In this document: positions 55,429-63,395 of the stretch, one piece after another | Layout: the number at the start of each line of letters is the position of its first letter | Position numbering within the stretch: the stretch's first letter is position 1 | Source: Elstera cyanobacteriorum | Lineage (GTDB): Bacteria > Pseudomonadota > Alphaproteobacteria > Elsterales > Elsteraceae | Reading direction: 5' to 3' | Assembly (NCBI RefSeq): GCF_002251735.1 | Contig: NZ_NOXS01000035.1 | Coordinates: 438,814 to 502,813, forward strand | DNA length: 64,000 bases | Position numbers and translations under genes: made by a program | Notes under the pieces: generated by a model | Databases searched by the model: none | What the model saw: only the letters and a program-made list of their open reading frames with translations | Told to the model about the DNA's origin: nothing

Positions 55429-57650
55429 GAACAGCGGGCCGAATCGCGGCGCTTCTAGCCGCCCTCGTCGGCTTGGCGGGGGTCGCCGTCCTTGGGGCCG
55501 AACTTTCGGCCCGCGCCCGGCTGGAAAGCCCGCCGCCCAGCGCGGTGCTGGTCGATCGGACTGGCGCCTTTCTAGCCCAGGTGACGGAGGACGGGCCACG
55601 CGCCGACTATGGCTTTTGGCCGCTGCCGCGCGTGCCGGAACGGGTGGCGCTGGCCACTTTGGCGCTGGAAGATCAGCGCTTCTGGTCGCATCCCGGCGTC
55701 GATCCGCTGGCGGTGGGCCGGGCGGTGTGGCAGCGCGCGACGGGATCGGGCCGCTCCGGCGCCTCCACCCTTGCGATGCAGATCGCCCGCATGCAGCGCC
55801 CGGCGGATCGGGCCTTCAAAGCGAAGTTTCTGGAAGCGGGAACGGCGCTGCTGCTGACCGCGCGCTATGGGCGGGAGGCGTTGTTGCGCCACTATCTTCG
55901 CCTCGTGCCCTATGGCAACGGCAGCCACGGCATCGCCCATGCCGCGCGCTGGTACTTCGATAAGCCGGTCGATGATTTAAGCTGGGCGGAGATTGCCTTT
56001 CTCGCCGCCCTGCCGCAGGCCCCCGCCCGGATGAACCCGCTGCGGGCCGATGGCTTCCCAAGGGCACTGGCGCGGGCTGGGAAACTGTTGGCGCGGCTGG
56101 AAGCGCGGGGCGTTCTGACCAATGGCGAACGGCGGTTGGCAGAAGAGCAGCTTTCCCGCCTGCGGCTGCAAGCCCCCGCCCGCCGCCCCGGCAGCCTGCA
56201 TGTGGTGCTGCGACTGAAGGAGGCATTGCATCAGAGCGGCTGGTCGCCCCTGGGCAGCGACGGGCGCGTGGTCACAACGCTCGACCGGTCCTTACAACAG
56301 GCGGCGGAAACATTGCTGATGAAGCATGTCGCCGACTGGCGCGGGGCGGAAGCCGAGCAGGCCGCCGCCCTGATCCTCGACCGCCGCAGCTTAGCCGTCC
56401 GCGCCGCTGTAGGATCGGCGGGATTTTTCGGCACGCCCGGCGGCGCCTTAGATTTCACCCGCACCCCCCGGTCCCCCGGCAGTACGCTGAAACCCTTCCT
56501 GTTTGCCCTCGCGCTCGAAAAAGGGGTGCTGCGCCCGGATCAGGTGATGGCCGACGCGCCGGAGGAAGCCTTCGGTATGGCGAACGCCGATGGGCAGTTC
56601 CTGGGGCCGCTGCTGCCGCGCCAAGCACTCGCCAATTCCCGCAATATCCCCGCCGCTACCCTGCTGCGCACCCTGGGGTTCGAGCCGAGCTTCCGGTTTT
56701 TTGAAGACGTCGGGCTACATCACATCGCCCTGCCCGCCGAGAGCTTCGGCCTGTCGATGGCCATCGGCGGGCTGCCGACACGGCTCGATTGGCTGCTTCA
56801 AGCCTATGGCGCGTTGGCGAATGACGGGATTCTCAAGCCGCTGCACTGGTACGCCGGGGAGACGCAAGAGCCGCCACGCCGCCTGATCTCCGCCGAGACG
56901 GCCCGGTTGGTGACGGGGTTTCTGGCCGATCCGCTCGCCCGGTTGCCGAGTTTCCCGCGCGGTGGACCGACCGATTACCCGTTTCCAGTCGCGGTTAAAA
57001 CCGGCACGTCGCAGGCCTATCGCGACGCTTGGACGATTGCATATTCCGACCGCTATTTGATCGGCGTCTGGGTCGGGCGACCCGACGCCGCGCCGATGCG
57101 GCAGGTTACCGGGGCCGGGGGTGCCGCGCCGCTCGCCCGCGCGCTGATGTTGCTCGCCCATCGCACCACCGCCGGGGAGATGCTGGACGCCGATTTTCCA
57201 GCACCGGTGGGGTATGAGCGCGTCGCCCTGTGTAGCGCAACGGGGCAGGAGGCGGCCTATGCTAAGACCAGCGCCGCCTGCGGGCCGATCTTGCGCGAAT
57301 GGTTGCCGATGGATCGGGCGCGCGCCGCGCTTTCCCCCGCGCTGCCCCCACCGCGCGCCGCCCTACGCCGGGCGGAACAGCCGGTCGCGCTGACTATTAC
57401 CGCCCCCCGGAACAATCTGCGGCTGTGGCGCAACCCGGAAGTGCCGGACGCGGCCAATCGCTTAACCCTGCGCGTCGCAACCGATCCGCCCGTCGCGCAG
57501 GTCATCTGGTATGCCGATGGGATCGCCCGCCAAGTCAGCCCGCCCGACCAGCCGTTCCATTGGCCAATTGAACCCGGGCGCCACGCTTTTCAAGTGCGCT
57601 TGCCGCAGCGGCCCGAAGCCTCGGCCCCGGTGACAATCACTGTGGAATAG
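55425..57650 (+). CDS. pbpC: Penicillin-binding protein 1C
   Basis: A bifunctional peptidoglycan synthase of 741 residues anchored by one N-terminal membrane segment (IAALLAALVGLAGVAVLG). The GT51 glycosyltransferase has its catalytic Glu82 in EDQRFWSHPGVDP, with GASTLAMQIARM and EAGTALLLTARYGREALLRHYL. The transpeptidase has the SxxK nucleophile Ser353/Lys356 (PGSTLKPF), the SRN motif and KTGTSQAYRDAW. The C-terminal domain (about 650-741, LTITAPRNNLRLWR ... HAFQVRLPQ) is the PBP1C-specific tail. It starts with GTG overlapping the A2M stop (GTGA), the standard pairing in which A2M is thought to defend sites of wall repair. Confidence 0.95.
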   Translation: MRTAGRIAALLAALVGLAGVAVLGAELSARARLESPPPSAVLVDRTGAFLAQVTEDGPRADYGFWPLPRVPERVALATLALEDQRFWSHPGVDPLAVGRAVWQRATGSGRSGASTLAMQIARMQRPADRAFKAKFLEAGTALLLTARYGREALLRHYLRLVPYGNGSHGIAHAARWYFDKPVDDLSWAEIAFLAALPQAPARMNPLRADGFPRALARAGKLLARLEARGVLTNGERRLAEEQLSRLRLQAPARRPGSLHVVLRLKEALHQSGWSPLGSDGRVVTTLDRSLQQAAETLLMKHVADWRGAEAEQAAALILDRRSLAVRAAVGSAGFFGTPGGALDFTRTPRSPGSTLKPFLFALALEKGVLRPDQVMADAPEEAFGMANADGQFLGPLLPRQALANSRNIPAATLLRTLGFEPSFRFFEDVGLHHIALPAESFGLSMAIGGLPTRLDWLLQAYGALANDGILKPLHWYAGETQEPPRRLISAETARLVTGFLADPLARLPSFPRGGPTDYPFPVAVKTGTSQAYRDAWTIAYSDRYLIGVWVGRPDAAPMRQVTGAGGAAPLARALMLLAHRTTAGEMLDADFPAPVGYERVALCSATGQEAAYAKTSAACGPILREWLPMDRARAALSPALPPPRAALRRAEQPVALTITAPRNNLRLWRNPEVPDAANRLTLRVATDPPVAQVIWYADGIARQVSPPDQPFHWPIEPGRHAFQVRLPQRPEASAPVTITVE

Positions 57651-57736
57651 CAGAAGCCGTGCTCACCCTCTTTCCCTATGCGGAAGAATCGGCATAAACT
57701 GTTGTCCTATCATGATAACCGCCTAGGCCGCCCCTG

Positions 57737-58120
57737 ATGTCCAACGCTGCTGCCCCGCTGTCCATCCTGATCGTCGAAGACGTGGCCGCCGTGCGGGACG
57801 CCATTGCCTTGATCCTGTCCGACGCCGGGCATCGCATTCAAACTGCCGAGAATGGCGAGCAGGCCGAGGTTTGGCTGCGCGATCCGGCCCAGAATTTCGA
57901 TGTGGTGGTGACCGACCTGTGGATGCCGGGGGTGGATGGGCTACAACTGCTCGCCCGCTGGCGCGCCGCCCGGCCGCAAACGCGCTTCGTCGTGGTCTCC
58001 GGCGGGTCACGGTCGATGCCGCTCGAAGTCTCCACCGCCGCCGCCGAAGCGCGCGGGGCCGATGCCGTGGTGTTTAAGCCCTTCGAGCCGGAAGAACTGC
58101 TGGCCGCGATCAGCCCGTAA
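57737..58120 (+). CDS. Stand-alone response regulator receiver protein
   Basis: A single CheY-like receiver domain of 127 residues with no output domain. It has the acidic pair (LIVEDVAA), the phospho-acceptor Asp60 in VVTDLWMPGVDGL, the threonine/serine position (VVVSGGS) and the conserved lysine in FKPFEPEEL. It could be a phosphorelay intermediate; no kinase gene is adjacent. It follows the A2M/PBP1C operon at 86 bp and converges on the MarR gene with 4 bp between stops. Confidence 0.9.
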   Translation: MSNAAAPLSILIVEDVAAVRDAIALILSDAGHRIQTAENGEQAEVWLRDPAQNFDVVVTDLWMPGVDGLQLLARWRAARPQTRFVVVSGGSRSMPLEVSTAAAEARGADAVVFKPFEPEELLAAISP

Positions 58121-58124
58121 CGGG

Positions 58125-58775
58125 TTATTCGGGCGCCGAAACCCGGCCCCCACGCGGGAAAAACCCAATCACGGCTTCCCCCGCATCCTCCGCCTCGGTT
58201 GGCGTCGGGTCGCTCGCCAAAGGAACCGGATGGATCGAGGGCCGGGGCCGCTCAGCCTCCGCCTCGCCAGGTACCGTCTCCTCCTCCGCCGCTGCGGCAA
58301 CGCCGCGCGCCGGCAGGCGGCGCAAGACGCCTTCTGCGGCTTCGATCAGGGTAATCCGCAAGGTCGGATCAAGCTGGGCAATCGCCCGACCAATTTCCGC
58401 CAAAGGATCATCGGCAATGCGCTGACGGCCCTTTTGGGTCAGATCGATGCGCAGCACTTTACCGCGCCCCGGCATTTTATTGCTGGTAACATAGCCTTTG
58501 CCGATCAGCGCCTTCACCGTTTGCCAGGACGTGCCGAGCGAGGCGCCGACAAACGCCGCAAACGCCGCGACGGTCCGGGCTTCGGCCCCCGCGCGGGAGA
58601 AATAGCGCAAGGCCGACCATTGGGCCGGGTGCAGGCCCGTCGCCCAGGCCGCCGCATCGGCCCGTCGACCGATCTGGTCCAGAAGCGCCGCGATGGCCAT
58701 GCTTTGCCGATCTGGCGGGGGTTCCCCCGTCCCGACCGTTCCAATCGCCCCGGAGGCGAGCGGAGTGGACTCCAT
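58125..58775 (-). CDS. MarR-family transcriptional regulator with long C-terminal tail
   Basis: A winged-helix regulator of 216 residues. The N-terminal part (about 25-130) carries ALLDQIGRRADAAAWATGLHPAQWSALRYFSRA, the recognition region AAFAAFVGASLGTSWQTVKALIGKGYV, and the wing (KMPGRGKVLRIDLTQKGRQRI), matching MarR. The last about 70 residues are an unusual acidic, proline-rich tail (AAAAEEETVPGEAEAERPRP) ending with PRGGRVSAPE. The ligand and targets are unknown. A palindrome upstream at 58876-58894 is a candidate operator. Confidence 0.85.
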   Translation of the reverse strand: MESTPLASGAIGTVGTGEPPPDRQSMAIAALLDQIGRRADAAAWATGLHPAQWSALRYFSRAGAEARTVAAFAAFVGASLGTSWQTVKALIGKGYVTSNKMPGRGKVLRIDLTQKGRQRIADDPLAEIGRAIAQLDPTLRITLIEAAEGVLRRLPARGVAAAAEEETVPGEAEAERPRPSIHPVPLASDPTPTEAEDAGEAVIGFFPRGGRVSAPE

Positions 58776-58875
58776 GCCGCACCCTCTGTCCGTTTCCTGT
58801 CAGCCATGCCACCCGCGAACGGCGGCACAATCGTATGCTTTATAGGGCGGTATTATCGGCGAGAGAAAGGCACAC

Positions 58876-58894
58876 TGTCGAGAAAATATCGACA
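58876..58894. promoter_or_regulatory. Candidate operator palindrome upstream of the MarR gene
   Basis: A perfect 6-bp inverted repeat, TGTCGA and TCGACA, with a 7-bp AT-rich spacer, lies 101 bp upstream of the MarR start. The size suits a MarR dimer site. A weak hairpin terminator for the upstream transglycosylase gene is the alternative, but no T-run follows. Confidence 0.4.
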
Positions 58895-58916
58895 CAGCGC
58901 CGTTGACGCGGCGCTC

Positions 58917-60020
58917 TTACAGCAGGGTTGCCGACTTGAACCGCTGCACGGCTTCCGCCGCCCGGGCTTCCCGCAGCCCTTTTTCAAGGGCGGCATTGGC
59001 GGTTTCCTGATCCTGACGGCCCCCCGCGCGCGCGTCCGCCGCCGTTACGCGGCCATCGCCATCGGCATCTTTTTTGTCCAACGCATCGCCAACGCCTTCG
59101 GTGGTTTCGAGCGCGGCAATGGTTAGCATGGTCAGGAAGGTCGCATTCGACAGGCCGGTCGGCAGAGCCACCACCGTCTCGCTATCGGCGGACGGCGCTT
59201 GCGGCAGGAAGCGCACATAGTCTTGCCGTGGCCCCTGCATCGTGCTGACCGAAGGCTTGCCCGCGCGCGGCCCGGCGGCTACCGCGCCGCCCATGCCGCC
59301 ATCCTCCAGCGAGGCGAAACTTTCCGCCTTCTTTTCAATGGAACGGCTGAACATGCGGAAAACCTCGCCCACGGTCCGCGGGCGGCCGGTTTCCTTATCG
59401 TAGAAGACATTGCGATTGGACGCTGCCGCTTCCGGCATCAACTTCGCTGCGGGCAAATCGGCGTTGCGATCCACCGCCGCGAGAAACTTGGTCGCGCCCT
59501 GCGCACCGAGGAAATGGGCGAGGTACATTTCCGCCCCGCCGACAGCGCGGTTCAGGTTCCGCTCCAGCGTCTCCTTATTCCCCAGGGCGAATTCCGCGCC
59601 GATCACGGCGGCGATTTTCGCATCCTTGCGCAGATCGAGAATTTCCTGCTTCAGCTTTGGATCGCGCACCGTATAGCCGCTGCGGCCAATCTCGATCGCA
59701 TTGGCATATTGGCCCAGGCCGTGCTTGCCGCCATGTTCCTTCACCATCTGCATCCAGGTGGAATCGAGGAACTGATACAGGCCGGTCGCCGAGCTGCTGG
59801 ACGCTTTCGCATCGGTATTGAAGCTGCTTTCCTGGGCCGCCTGCGCCATGAGGTAAGAGAAATTTACCCCCGTCTTTTTGGCCGCGCCCCGGATGCTGGA
59901 CAGAACGTCGCCATCGATCTTATACCCGGCCACCTGCACGTCAGCATCCCGGCCGCCCTTGGCGCCCGTGGTCTTCTGCGAAAGGTTTTTCTGCCCGAGG
60001 GCCGAGTTACCGACTGCCAT
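58917..60020 (-). CDS. Lytic transglycosylase (SLT-like) without signal peptide, with EF-hand-like loop
   Basis: A peptidoglycan-cleaving enzyme of 367 residues. The SLT-type domain (about 40-190) has the catalytic Glu64 in AQAAQESSFN, the ATGLYQFLDSTWMQM motif and VGGAEMYLAHFLGAQG. No signal peptide is seen: the N-terminus is polar (MAVGNSALGQKNLSQKTTGAKGGRDADV), as in enzymes exported by flagellar, type III/IV or phage-like routes. Near the C-terminus DKKDADGDGRVTAADAR has the spacing of an EF-hand or dockerin calcium loop. The substrate and export route are open; a flagellar or envelope-machine role is an inference. Confidence 0.87.
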   Translation of the reverse strand: MAVGNSALGQKNLSQKTTGAKGGRDADVQVAGYKIDGDVLSSIRGAAKKTGVNFSYLMAQAAQESSFNTDAKASSSSATGLYQFLDSTWMQMVKEHGGKHGLGQYANAIEIGRSGYTVRDPKLKQEILDLRKDAKIAAVIGAEFALGNKETLERNLNRAVGGAEMYLAHFLGAQGATKFLAAVDRNADLPAAKLMPEAAASNRNVFYDKETGRPRTVGEVFRMFSRSIEKKAESFASLEDGGMGGAVAAGPRAGKPSVSTMQGPRQDYVRFLPQAPSADSETVVALPTGLSNATFLTMLTIAALETTEGVGDALDKKDADGDGRVTAADARAGGRQDQETANAALEKGLREARAAEAVQRFKSATLL

Positions 60021-60085
60021 TGGTTCTAATCCCTACTGCTAGCCGTGCGACCCTAGCAAAATTCGCGGCCCAATTTCAGCCGGAA

Positions 60086-60820
60086 TTATTTACCCAGCGG
60101 TATTACTGCAATACGCTGTGATTCATCAGCCTGTCCTTGCCAAGCGATTTCCCGCACCAATTTTGCTTTGATCGCTGCGGCAAAACTGCCGAACCCTTCC
60201 GCCACTTGTAGGAAGGCGCCGGGGCCGCCGATCACCTCCTCGCGGAAGAACCCCGGTAGGTCAACCTCCATCCGCCCAAAGGTCGGCTTATCGTTCACGA
60301 TGGGCAGGGCGTTGATGATAATGCCCTTTTCAACGGCAATATCACGGAAGGCGCGCGGTTCGGGGCCGGAGCTATTGCGCCCGTCGCCGGAAATATCGAT
60401 GACCTGCCGCAGCCCTTCGTGCGGTGCGGCCTCGATCAGCGCGACGGAAGCGCCAATGGCGGCGCCAACCCCTGTGCGTTCGCCAAACGGGCGCGGTTCG
60501 CGACGCAAGATCGCGGCGACGCGCTGCGCCGCCTCCATCGTATCGATCACCGTCCACGGCACCAGCACAGCCTGGAGACCGGCCCCCGACCACTCCATAT
60601 AGGCGACGGCAATCGCCCCCATCGGCCCCGACCGAATGGCCGTGACCACGGCAGGATCGGTCAGCGCTTGAGCGTATCCTTCGCGCTGGAGGGTAAATTC
60701 TTCCTCGTCGATCGAGCGGGAAACATCGACCGCCATCACCAGCAGCAGATCGACCACCCGGGCGTACGCCACCCCGGGCAGAATACCGGCCATCAGCAGA
60801 ACCGCTAGAAAGCGCCGCAT
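60086..60820 (-). CDS. DUF1194-family von Willebrand A-like exported protein
   Basis: A 244-residue protein with a signal peptide (MRRFLAVLLMAGILPGVAYA) and a von Willebrand A-type fold typical of DUF1194. The metal-ion-dependent adhesion site starts DVSRSIDEEEF (DxSxS) and is completed by the downstream threonine and DISGDGRN (Asp) segments. Members are found in alphaproteobacteria and have no assigned function. The ATG at 60820 places the signal at the N-terminus. It is divergent from the deacetylase gene across 180 bp. Confidence 0.88.
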   Translation of the reverse strand: MRRFLAVLLMAGILPGVAYARVVDLLLVMAVDVSRSIDEEEFTLQREGYAQALTDPAVVTAIRSGPMGAIAVAYMEWSGAGLQAVLVPWTVIDTMEAAQRVAAILRREPRPFGERTGVGAAIGASVALIEAAPHEGLRQVIDISGDGRNSSGPEPRAFRDIAVEKGIIINALPIVNDKPTFGRMEVDLPGFFREEVIGGPGAFLQVAEGFGSFAAAIKAKLVREIAWQGQADESQRIAVIPLGK

Positions 60821-61000
60821 CGCCCCCTCCAACCGTCACAATCGCTCACGTCAGCCTGCGCCCGGACAAAGGTCAACGCAAGATTTTCTGCATTCCTGCG
60901 CAACAATCGCGGTTTTGGACATATTTCAGCAACCTCTTGACCTATCGTCACCGGCCTGTTGAAGCTGATCGCATCACCCCGGAGGTTGGGAGGCCCCGCC

Positions 61001-62029
61001 ATGAAAGCCGTCTATTCCCCCCTGCACGCCCGCCACGATGGCGGCATGGAGCTGCATCGGGGCGAATTGGTGCCCTGTTTTGAAATGCCGTCGCGCGCCG
61101 ATTATATCCGCGATGCCGTTACGGCGGCGGGGCACGGGTTGACGGCGCCGCGCGACTTTGGTCTGGCGCCGATCCTGGCCCTGCACGATGCCGGGCTGGT
61201 CGAATTTCTACGCAGTGCGTTCGATCAATGGAAAGCCGTCGGCAAAGATGGGTTTATGCTCCCCAGCGGGTTTGCCGCGCGCAGTATGCGCCAGGATGTT
61301 ATTCCGCCGGGGGTAAACGGCAAGCTGGGCTATTACGCTTTTGACGCCGGAACGCCCATCGTCGAAGGCACCTGGGATGCCGCCTATGCCAGCGCCCAAT
61401 GCGCCCTGACCGCCGCCGCGCTGGTGGCGGAGGGGGAACGCGCCGCCTACGCCCTTTGCCGCCCGCCGGGGCATCACGCCGCCAAAGCGGCCTATGGCGG
61501 CTATTGCTTCCTCAATAACGCCGCCCTCGCCGCCCAATATCTGCGCGACCAAGGGCGGGCCACCGTGGCGGTGCTGGATGTCGATTACCATCACGGCAAT
61601 GGCACCCAGGATATTTTCTACGACCGCGCCGACGTGCTGACCGTCTCGGTCCACGGGACGCCGGAAACCGAATATCCCTTCTTCCGGGGTTTTGCCGACG
61701 AAACCGGCGAAGGCGCCGGGCTAGGCTTCAACCGCAATTTCCCGCTACCGCGCGGCACCGATTGGGATAGCTACCGGGGCGTGCTGGAGACAGCCTTGGG
61801 CGTCGTTGCAGCCTTTAAACCCGACGCGCTGGTCATCGCCCTGGGCGTCGATACCTACGAGAACGACCCGATCAGCGCCTTCAAACTGAAGGCCGAGCAT
61901 TACCCGCTGATCGGCGCCGCCATCGCCCGCCTCGGTTTGCCGACCGTCTTCACGCAGGAAGGCGGCTATGCGGTCGCCGAAATCGGCACCAATGTCGCCG
62001 CTGTGCTGACGGGGTTTGAGAGAGTTTAA
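61001..62029 (+). CDS. Acetylpolyamine amidohydrolase-like histone deacetylase family enzyme
   Basis: A zinc hydrolase of 342 residues. The start MKAVYSPLHARHDGGMELHRGELVPCFEMPSRAD matches the acetylpolyamine amidohydrolase branch rather than AcuC or eukaryotic-like deacetylases. The active site is intact: RPPGHHAA (paired histidines), DVDYHHGNGTQ (Asp and His zinc ligands), GVDTYENDP (third ligand) and the catalytic tyrosine in EGGYAV. It is cytoplasmic. The likely role is deacetylating N-acetylated polyamines for use as carbon or nitrogen (inference from the family). The ATG at 61001 was chosen over an in-frame upstream codon. Confidence 0.92.
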   Translation: MKAVYSPLHARHDGGMELHRGELVPCFEMPSRADYIRDAVTAAGHGLTAPRDFGLAPILALHDAGLVEFLRSAFDQWKAVGKDGFMLPSGFAARSMRQDVIPPGVNGKLGYYAFDAGTPIVEGTWDAAYASAQCALTAAALVAEGERAAYALCRPPGHHAAKAAYGGYCFLNNAALAAQYLRDQGRATVAVLDVDYHHGNGTQDIFYDRADVLTVSVHGTPETEYPFFRGFADETGEGAGLGFNRNFPLPRGTDWDSYRGVLETALGVVAAFKPDALVIALGVDTYENDPISAFKLKAEHYPLIGAAIARLGLPTVFTQEGGYAVAEIGTNVAAVLTGFERV

Positions 62030-62046
62030 TACGCTAGGAGTTTTAA

Positions 62047-62571
62047 ATGGATGACATCGGAACACGTCCATTAATCACCAATCCCCTTGTATTCGCCGCC
62101 ATGTACCCCAAAACCTTCTTTTCGATGGCAACGACACAGATTACCCTAACTTGTTTGATATCCCTATTGATTGTATTATTATTCTTCCGAACAAGCACCA
62201 ACTCCCTTCTAAAAAAGACAATTATCACTTTCCCTTTTTTATTTTTATTTATATTTAACTACGCAATCCCATTTCAGTTTCATCTTGAAGCCGTGCAATT
62301 ATATACATCCTCCTCCAATCTACGCGCAGGAAATTACGATGGAGGCGGTTTTGCTGAAGGATTAGCAATCGGCGTACCGCTGGCGCTTGAAGTTTATCTA
62401 TTAATAATTGTCGCCGCCCCAATATGTATACTTTCTTATCTGTGTGGACGATCAAAGAAAGATTTTTATCTAGGGGCCGCGCTACCACTAACCTTAATCT
62501 CAATTCCCTTATTTCAACTAACTGATAAAATATTTAGCGCGCTCTCTATTATTGAAAAATCAGTAAAATAG
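62047..62571 (+). CDS. AT-rich orphan multi-spanning membrane protein
   Basis: A 174-residue membrane protein I do not recognise. It has about four hydrophobic segments (near 30-47, 58-75, 110-133 and 143-160), separated by a soluble loop with LYTSSSNLRAGNYDGGGFAEG. Its base composition is strikingly AT-rich and its codons (many AAA, ATT, TTA) differ from every neighbour, which suggests recent arrival from another source. It has a GGAG-like site (CTAGGAG) 7 nt before the ATG and follows the deacetylase gene by 17 bp. No partner is visible. Confidence 0.7.
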   Translation: MDDIGTRPLITNPLVFAAMYPKTFFSMATTQITLTCLISLLIVLLFFRTSTNSLLKKTIITFPFLFLFIFNYAIPFQFHLEAVQLYTSSSNLRAGNYDGGGFAEGLAIGVPLALEVYLLIIVAAPICILSYLCGRSKKDFYLGAALPLTLISIPLFQLTDKIFSALSIIEKSVK

Positions 62572-62596
62572 TTCTATATATCATATCCTAATATAT

Positions 62597-62625
62597 AAGA
62601 AAACGGGCCGCACGCGGCGGCCCGT
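62597..62625 (-). terminator. Terminator after the small exported protein gene
   Basis: An 8-bp perfect stem (62603-62610 with 62618-62625, arm ACGGGCCG) is followed on the minus strand by TTTTCTTATATATT. It can also terminate rightward transcripts of the membrane-protein gene weakly. Confidence 0.8.
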
Positions 62626-62648
62626 CCTTCTTCAACGAGAAGAATAGC

Positions 62649-62915
62649 TTAGTTCCAACCGGCCTTCTGTTCGCACATCTTGCGCGTGTTGGGATTCGCC
62701 TTTTCCCATTCAGTGATCGTCCGGGTTTCGCTTTCGCTCATCTGGCTGTTCATGCAGGTACAATAGCTCGTAACGATCTCCAGCGAGACCTTCGCGTCCT
62801 TATTGTCCACGAGGCACTGCGCCACCCACTTCTTGTCGTCGGCCGACTGGGCCAGGGCGACCGTCGAGACGAACAGGCTGGCCAGCGCCATGCCGATAAT
62901 CGAGGCACGCTTCAT
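62649..62915 (-). CDS. Small exported four-cysteine protein
   Basis: An 88-residue protein I do not recognise. A signal peptide (MKRASIIGMALASLFVSTVALA) leaves about 66 residues, with four cysteines in WVAQCLVDNKD, YCTCMNSQM and RKMCEQKAGW. The CxC and outer pair could form two disulfides, or the first three could bind a metal. The AQC...N...K pattern and periplasmic location recall small cysteine-rich periplasmic proteins of alphaproteobacteria. It has a good ribosome-binding site (GGGAGAATATACA ATG) and its own terminator, so it is a genuine single-gene unit. Confidence 0.75.
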   Translation of the reverse strand: MKRASIIGMALASLFVSTVALAQSADDKKWVAQCLVDNKDAKVSLEIVTSYCTCMNSQMSESETRTITEWEKANPNTRKMCEQKAGWN

Positions 62916-63124
62916 TGTATATTCTCCCAGAGGGCAAGCGGTTTTATTTCAATCGAAAAAACGAAAACCTTCATTTAAAAGGATTTTTCGTCTCTCTCGA
63001 CCCGACAAAACATGCCCGAGTCGCGATCCGGTCGCAACAAAGATTGTATTAAAAACAGATGAATTAAATTTAGGGAAGTAAACGGTAATCGTAGTTACAG
63101 TTTTACCTTTCCCGCCCCCAAAAG

Positions 63125-63158
63125 CAAAACCGGCGCAGGTCCGCCCACCTGCGCCGGT
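63125..63158 (-). terminator. Strong 12-bp hairpin terminator with no known gene in front
   Basis: A 12-bp perfect stem (63129-63140 with 63147-63158, arm ACCGGCGCAGGT) with a 6-nt loop is followed on the minus strand by TTTTGCTTTTGG. The only leftward transcript that could reach it starts within the non-coding stretch to its right. Confidence 0.75.
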
Positions 63159-63181
63159 CGCCCCTCCCCGGGTCTTTTTTT

Positions 63182-63247
63182 GTCCTATCGGCCTTTGGCC
63201 TACTTGAGGACGGTCTTGGTCCTACCGGCCTTTGGCCTTTTCAGGAC
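63182..63247 (+). repeat. Two tandem copies of a palindromic dispersed repeat
   Basis: Copy A (63182-63211) starts GTCCTATCGGCCTTTGGCC and ends GAGGAC; copy B (63219-63247) starts GTCCTACCGGCCTTTGGCC and ends CAGGAC. Each can pair GTCCT with AGGAC outside and GGCC with GGCC inside. Copy A plus two bases is identical over 32 bp, in opposite orientation, to 34575-34606. Both places have a seven-T run just before the repeat when read in the repeat's direction. Confidence 0.85.
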
Positions 63248-63254
63248 GTGTTAT

Positions 63255-63395
63255 TGGGTTCCCTAACGCTTTTCGCCCAGCGCATGGGAACCGAGGGGTT
63301 GTTTGTTGACGGGGACAAGCGCCCCGCCGTTCCACCAAGGTCGGCACCGCTACTGCGGTACCAGGCTCAGCCGGTTGATCCGGCCTTGATCATTC
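63255..63395 (-). ncRNA. Candidate structured RNA of unknown family
   Basis: Four helices can be drawn: GGTTCCC/GGGAACC (63257-63263 with 63286-63292) enclosing CGCT/AGCG; CGGGG/CCCCG (63310-63314 with 63322-63326); an 8-bp stem (63343-63350 with 63355-63362); and CCGG/CCGG (63371-63374 with 63380-63383), the last two enclosed by CAAGG/CCTTG (63336-63340 with 63384-63388). In the third stem the one imperfect pair (45/60) is C-A if read rightward but G-U if read leftward, favouring the minus strand. A TATAAT lies on the minus strand at 63468-63473 and a terminator at 63129-63158. I do not recognise 6S, SRP, tmRNA or RNase P features. Confidence 0.35.
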
